DNA from: Adiantum capillus-veneris
Lineage: Eukaryota; Streptophyta; Polypodiopsida; Polypodiales; Pteridaceae
Length of the DNA stretch: 64,000 nucleotides
NCBI GenBank assembly: GCA_014529385.2
Contig: CM043942.1
Coordinates: 20,243,491-20,307,490, forward strand
Direction of reading: 5' to 3'
Positions 59,333 to 64,000 of the stretch are shown here, piece after piece. Under the pieces are notes generated by a model that was not told the DNA's origin, made no database searches, and worked only from the letters and a program-made list of their open reading frames with translations. The stretch's first letter is position 1. Each line of letters opens with the position of its first letter. A program made the position numbers and the translations under genes.

Positions 59333-60808
59333 TCACTGCTCATTGACATGACCAATGCATTTGTGCCAAATTTCAACATCAGCCACAACACTTGTGCCCT
59401 GTGCAAATAATGCAGCTTTGCCCTCAGGAATTTCTACATTCAGCATAAACATTCTGCCCACACATTTGCCCTCTGTGATCAGCTTACAACCATTCTGGAA
59501 ATCTTCTACATAACAGTCATTTGGATTGAAGCGAACCCGCAAACCCTTCTCAACCATTTGTCCAACAGAAACAAGATTCTTTGTAATGTTTGGGACATGA
59601 AGTACATCTACTAAGTACTTTGATTTCCCACTCTTCGTATTTAGAGGTATGTCCCCTACATGAGCAATGGGGTGAGCTGTGTCATCTCCTGTCTGCACAT
59701 AGCCTGACACATCTGGTTTGCGCATATCTCTAAACCACTCTCCACGAGAGGTCTTGTGATTAGAGGCACCTGAATCCACATACCAAACATCATCTTGGGT
59801 GGAATTCTCTGCAGTCATTGTATTCATTACATGCTGCATAACAAACATGTGCTCGTTTTTGCTGTCATCTGCATCTCTGCTAGTAGATGCATAGTTGCCC
59901 TGTTCTCTCTTTCCACTTGCTTTTCCCTTCGAAAAGTCACATGACATGTGACCTCTTTCACCACAAGTCCAACATTCTCTGCTATCTGCAGTATGTTGCT
60001 GCGTGCTTGATCCTACACCACGACCTCTTTGACTCCCTCTGCCTTGAGACTGGTTTCCCCTGCCACCTGTGTTGTTTTGATTGGATTGACCTGCTTGAAA
60101 TTGGCCCCTGCAACAACTTGGGCCTCGACCACGACCTCTACCTCTACCTCTGTTGGAGTTAGAATAGAAGGCCTGTTCAGACCTATATCTGCCACGAGAA
60201 GAAGACGTGTTGAGACCAAGGTTCTTCTCCTCAAGAATAAGCATAGAAATCAAATCTTGGAACACGGGGATGTCGTCTCTTGTATTCATGGAAGACCTAA
60301 AATGTACATACTCATCTCCTAGACCATCCAAGCATGCACAGACAATGTCATCGTCTTCCACTGAGACTTTAATAGATCCAAGAGCCTCAATGATACTCTT
60401 GATCTTCAAAGAATAATCATTGATGGAGAGGTTGTTCCTCTTAACCTGATTTAGCTCCGACTTTAGTTGAAGCTTCCTGGCCTTGGTGCTCACCTCGAAC
60501 ACTCTGCCTAAGTTTTTCCATGCAATGGCGGGGGTTTCAGCATCCTATAGATAGCCCATCATGCCATCTGTGATGCTCATAGAAATCCAATACATCACTT
60601 TGCTCTGGCCTTGTTGCCAGTCCCTCAAAGCTTTCCTTTGTTCTGCTGTAGCATTTGCCTCGGGAATCTCTAGTTTCTTTTCATTGTCTCCTTCTACATA
60701 GTCCCAATGACCTTTTCCTTTTAGGAAATTTGTTATTTTGAACTTCCATGCAGGGTAGTTATTTTTCTCAAGCTTCTCAGTAACAATCTGACTGAAACCG
60801 TCAAACAT
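59333..60808 (-). pseudogene. gag: copia C gag and protease
   Basis: An ATG at 60808 opens MFDGFSQIVTEKLEKNNYPA, a typical copia gag start. A TAG at 60547-60545 is followed in the same frame by a long open stretch to a TGA at 59335-59333. Landmarks: LKSELNQVKRNNLSINDY, an RGRGRGRG-rich linker, a damaged zinc knuckle (CWTCGERGHMSC, final spacing short), the protease box WYVDSGASNHKT and the pre-integrase IWHKCIGHVNEQ. Apart from two nonsense codons it is well preserved. Confidence 0.88.
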
Positions 60809-61090
60809 CTTGAAGCACTAAGACAAAATAGCTGCAATCTGCAAAAACCTGTAAATCTGCTGAACCTGCTATCGTGTTACCTGTAACGCTTTCTACACTC
60901 AACGAGTGTCCACAATCAAGCGTACATACGACCACTGTACTTGTACAGTAAATCTCTGTGTACAACACTTTGGAGACCTCTTCAGAAACTTGTACGAAAA
61001 ACTTCGCCATCTGGTCGTGGATTGCGAACGAAGGGATTGTGATGCTCTTGCTCTCTTAGTCTCTCTTGCGTGCACCAAGCTCTGATACCA

Positions 61091-61411
61091 TATAAAGAAA
61101 GAGGATGCAAGAGAGCTACACAAGACAAGCACAAAGCACACAGAGATGGAAAGCTTCTTCTTCTTCTCAGAGAAAAGAGAGTACAAAATGACTAAGTGCT
61201 AAAACTGAAAAATAGCACATATGTACATGCGGGCACTAAGTGTGAACTCGCTAGAAGCGTACTAGGTTGGCACTATAAGTGTAGTCCAGCTGTAGAATCA
61301 CTGGCAAAGATCCTCCGTGTCGGTCACCTAACGCGCCAATGAGTAAATTCCGTAAGTGGCCAAGACCCATAGTGGATGCCAGCTCAAGATGTATAGCTCG
61401 ACATCTCAACA
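61091..61411 (-). repeat. 5' LTR of copia C
   Basis: 321 bases, with the primer site (plus-strand GCTCTGATACCA, 61079-61090) directly adjacent. Ends in ATCTCAACA on the plus strand, after which the DUF7869-like frame resumes. Confidence 0.9.
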
Positions 61412-64000
61412 GTGAACCCTTGATTAAAGACACTGGATCTTCTTCTGCCATTGAGGGTATACAAGATCCCCTCATGGAAGAAATGGGAGATTCCCTTGAC
61501 AACTTATATGCTTCGAGTGATGAGTATGAGCACAATGGCATAGATAACAACACTGAAACTAGTTTTGAAGAAGGTATCACCAGTACAGAACTAGGTCTTC
61601 TTTTGCATACTCAAAATGATAGAGATCAAGATGCCATTGCCGGTGACTATGATATAAGAGATGGGACAGGTAAGAAAAGGAGTTATGTACATAGATTTAG
61701 GCCTAGAAAAAAAAAGGTAATGCTCATGCTTTCAACAAACAATGTGATGCTGCAAACATTCACAAAGTTGCAACAATTGATTTTTGTGAGATGCGATGCT
61801 GCGAGATTGGAAACAGATCCAAAATCTGCAAGCGAGAGCAAACTTTTGGGGACAAAGCTACACTAGCCGATGCACGTTCGTATTGGATTGTATGAGCATG
61901 GCTCATAGTAAAGATCAATAAGAGGAATGCTTTGAGTTTACTTTTGATGGAAAGAAGGTATGTAGTAAAGCATTGTATGTAATGCATGGAGTAGGAAAGT
62001 CAACATTTTACAGGCTGCGTAAAAAATTCTTGGATGGAGCATGCAATGGCAATCATGGAAACACTGGAATAGTAAGGAAGAGCTTGACACATGTTGAGAT
62101 GGAAAAAGCACTCATACAGGGCTTCATAGATAATAATGCAGATCAAATGCCACATAAGTCAAGGACAACCATGCATCGCACTTGGGAAACTCAACATGTT
62201 CTACCAACAATGTACAAACGAGTGGAAATTTTGCGGGAAGTAAAGAACACACTTGTCACAATGGAATACAAAACATTGGTTGTGGAACACACTCTTCAAG
62301 ACAGTCACTTTATCAAAATCAAGCACATTCTCTGAATGTGGAATTTGCACATCAATAAAGGTCAAGCTGGAGTCCACCAAAAATCAGGTGGAGTGTGCTA
62401 GATACATGGCACAGAGGAGAGCACACATGTTGCAACAAATGAGATGTAGAAATCTGTACTATGCTTGGAGGAGATATTCAGAAATGAGTCCAACAAAGTT
62501 CTTGTGCATTATACATGACAAGATGGGCAAGAGTAAGACTGCTATACCACAAATTAAACCAGTCCAAAATCTCTCAATGGAGTTGAGAGGCTTCCAGTAT
62601 CCTTGACAGGAATGCTCTCTCATGGACATGGAAAATAACTTATGGTCACTTTGCATTGGGATTATGGCCAAGTGATCCCAACTTCACAATTCAATCTCTC
62701 TCAAAATGTCTAAGAAACTTAGAAAGAAGAGATAAACATATGTTTGGTGACTTGAGCTTAGAAAAATGAAGTGTAGAACACAAACAAAACTTTTTTATTG
62801 TGTTTTGTCTACCACTTCTCTCTATCACCATATGAAAGTGCTTAAGGAGAAAAACCAGTACTGCAAGAAACAGAGTGATCATAATGAAGAGGTAGAGACT
62901 GATCTAATCACAAATGTGAATGCGGACACTGAGAATTTTGCTTCTAGACAAGCAAATGATTGTCGAAGGATGCAATCAATCTTTCCTACTAATGCACATG
63001 TACAGGAGGATGGCAATGTATTTGGGTTCAAGAGGATGTCAAGAACATTGTTGTTGCAACTTGACAATTGTGGTTTAGAAAATAAGAATTGATATGTGTT
63101 TGCATACCTATCATTGTTGGTTGCACGAGGAGTATTTGACACTGAGCATCTTGGATTTCTTATGGTTGGTCACACTCATGAAGACATTGATGCATTGTTC
63201 AGTATGTTTTCTAAGAAGCTTAGAAAACAAGCCATTTTTACATTTCCACATTTGATGAAGATCTTCAGTGAGTGTGTTAGCATGCATCCAACACCTTTTC
63301 TCCCACAAAAGGTGGCAGACTTTAAAGGATTTGTAAAGGGGTTCTTATATGATGGAGTAGATAGCTTAGTGGGTCATTCAAAGCCATTGCAATTTAGGTT
63401 CTATATGAGTGATGGAGTACCTTTGATGCAGTACAAAGTACACCCTAAAAACGCGGATTGGTTACCTGAAAATGGTAAAGAGTTATGGAAGAGAAATGAC
63501 CAAGGAGGATCCAAGCTTCCTGAAGGTGTTCCAAAAGTATTACCACCCTTTCAGTATGTTAAAGATAGTGAGAAAGTTATGGAAGGATTACAGAAGTATG
63601 TTAGTTGGTGGAAAGATCACTTGCAAGAGAAAGGAGATGAAAGTGAGTATGCTAGGTGGATCAACCCAGTTCCTATGTACTGGGAGAATATCATGCAAGC
63701 TATGCAAAACCTTGGACAAAGTGAAAACACTTTATTTGATGACTTTTGGCCAAGGAGTATACGTGAACAAGACCATCCTATTGAAGCTCCATTGGAAGAT
63801 GGTCTAGATGAAGAACTTGACATAATCGAGGGCCACTAATGTGGTCCAATGCGCAACAAACCTGCTGAGGAGTTCAACCCAACTCTTGATGTGGCAAAAG
63901 GGAGACTTTGTACTTGTGCAACCTTGTGATGAAAATTACCCAATTTGGTTAGCAGTGGCAACAGATATTGATCAGAACAATGACTCAACAACCTATCTTC

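Larger units (their letters stand above)
56166..61411 (-). mobile_element. Ty1/copia retrotransposon C, nested in DUF7869-like gene
   Basis: LTRs at 56166-56577 (3') and 61091-61411 (5') start TGTTGAGATG on the minus strand. The initiator-Met primer site TGGTATCAGAGC abuts the 5' LTR, and a GAGGGGGAT purine tract abuts the 3' LTR. Flanks GTGAG and GTGAA give a five-base target duplication with one change. The polyprotein is in copia order on the minus strand with a few stops and shifts. It is the best preserved retroelement in the window, so it is probably the youngest insertion. Confidence 0.92.
55620..64000 (+). pseudogene. DUF7869-like putative transposase gene, decayed and split by copia C
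   Basis: A probable exon starts at 55620 after a TTCCAG acceptor (VFHVDGSTRKARG and on). It stays open to 56165, where copia C interrupts it, and resumes at 61412 in frame (EPLIKDTG). Downstream is an N-terminal zinc-like start (KVCSKALYVMHGVGKSTFYR), CIIHDKMGKSKTA, a broken TGMLSHGHG, YGHFALGLWPSDPNF, LQLDNCGLENKN, a TGA at 63090-63092, and GFLMVGHTHEDIDALFSMFS. This order is that of DUF7869 proteins (RNase H-like, known from mosses, algae and invertebrates, from memory). A stop near 63839 and a shift near 63890 precede GDFVLVQPCDENYPIWL at the window edge. Confidence 0.7.

Overview
The window looks like repeat-rich nuclear DNA of a land plant. The evidence is Ty1/copia and other LTR retroelements primed by initiator tRNA-Met, spliceosomal genes with short GT-AG introns, a captured receptor-like-kinase fragment, and very many long GA/CT and CA/GT microsatellites. 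A large-genome fern or other seedless plant fits best, but this is inference. I see no ordinary host gene; nearly everything is a mobile element, a relic of one, or satellite-like DNA.

Left part (1-31 kb). A decayed copia relic runs from the edge to about 2.73 kb. A 1.26-kb element with CACTAG inverted ends follows (2895-4158). A gag-only LTR retrotransposon on the minus strand with about 2.65-kb LTRs fills 5016-12836. Non-coding DNA with a recent 263-bp tandem duplication comes next. A dispersed repeat occurs at 16.80-18.65 kb and again at 20.95-30.75 kb. The second copy is split by a small retroelement (21582-28757) carrying a receptor-kinase fragment, and that element is itself split by a copia element (23069-28650).

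Centre (31966-43671), the main discovery. Near-perfect 33-bp terminal inverted repeats bound an 11.7-kb DNA element with four intron-containing genes in the order + - + -. They are an orphan 413-aa protein; an 812-aa protein that by my splice reconstruction joins a histone H3-like domain, a Ulp1-type SUMO protease and an FCP1/NIF-type HAD phosphatase; an orphan 596-aa protein; and a transposase-like protein with a DD-E pattern, broken by one in-frame TAG. The promoter region between the two inner genes and the first intron of the 596-aa gene hold four 59-bp hairpins with ACTAAAGGCGCGC arms. I infer a self-mobilising element that carries its own chromatin/SUMO/phosphatase module.

Right part (43.7-64 kb). 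Mostly non-coding DNA with microsatellites and two small ORFs. It includes a 4-kb tandem array of palindromes interrupted by a second CACTAG-ended element with TTAA target duplications, a related array at 54.7-55.5 kb, and a decayed DUF7869-like gene (55.6 kb to the right edge) split by a copia element (56166-61411).
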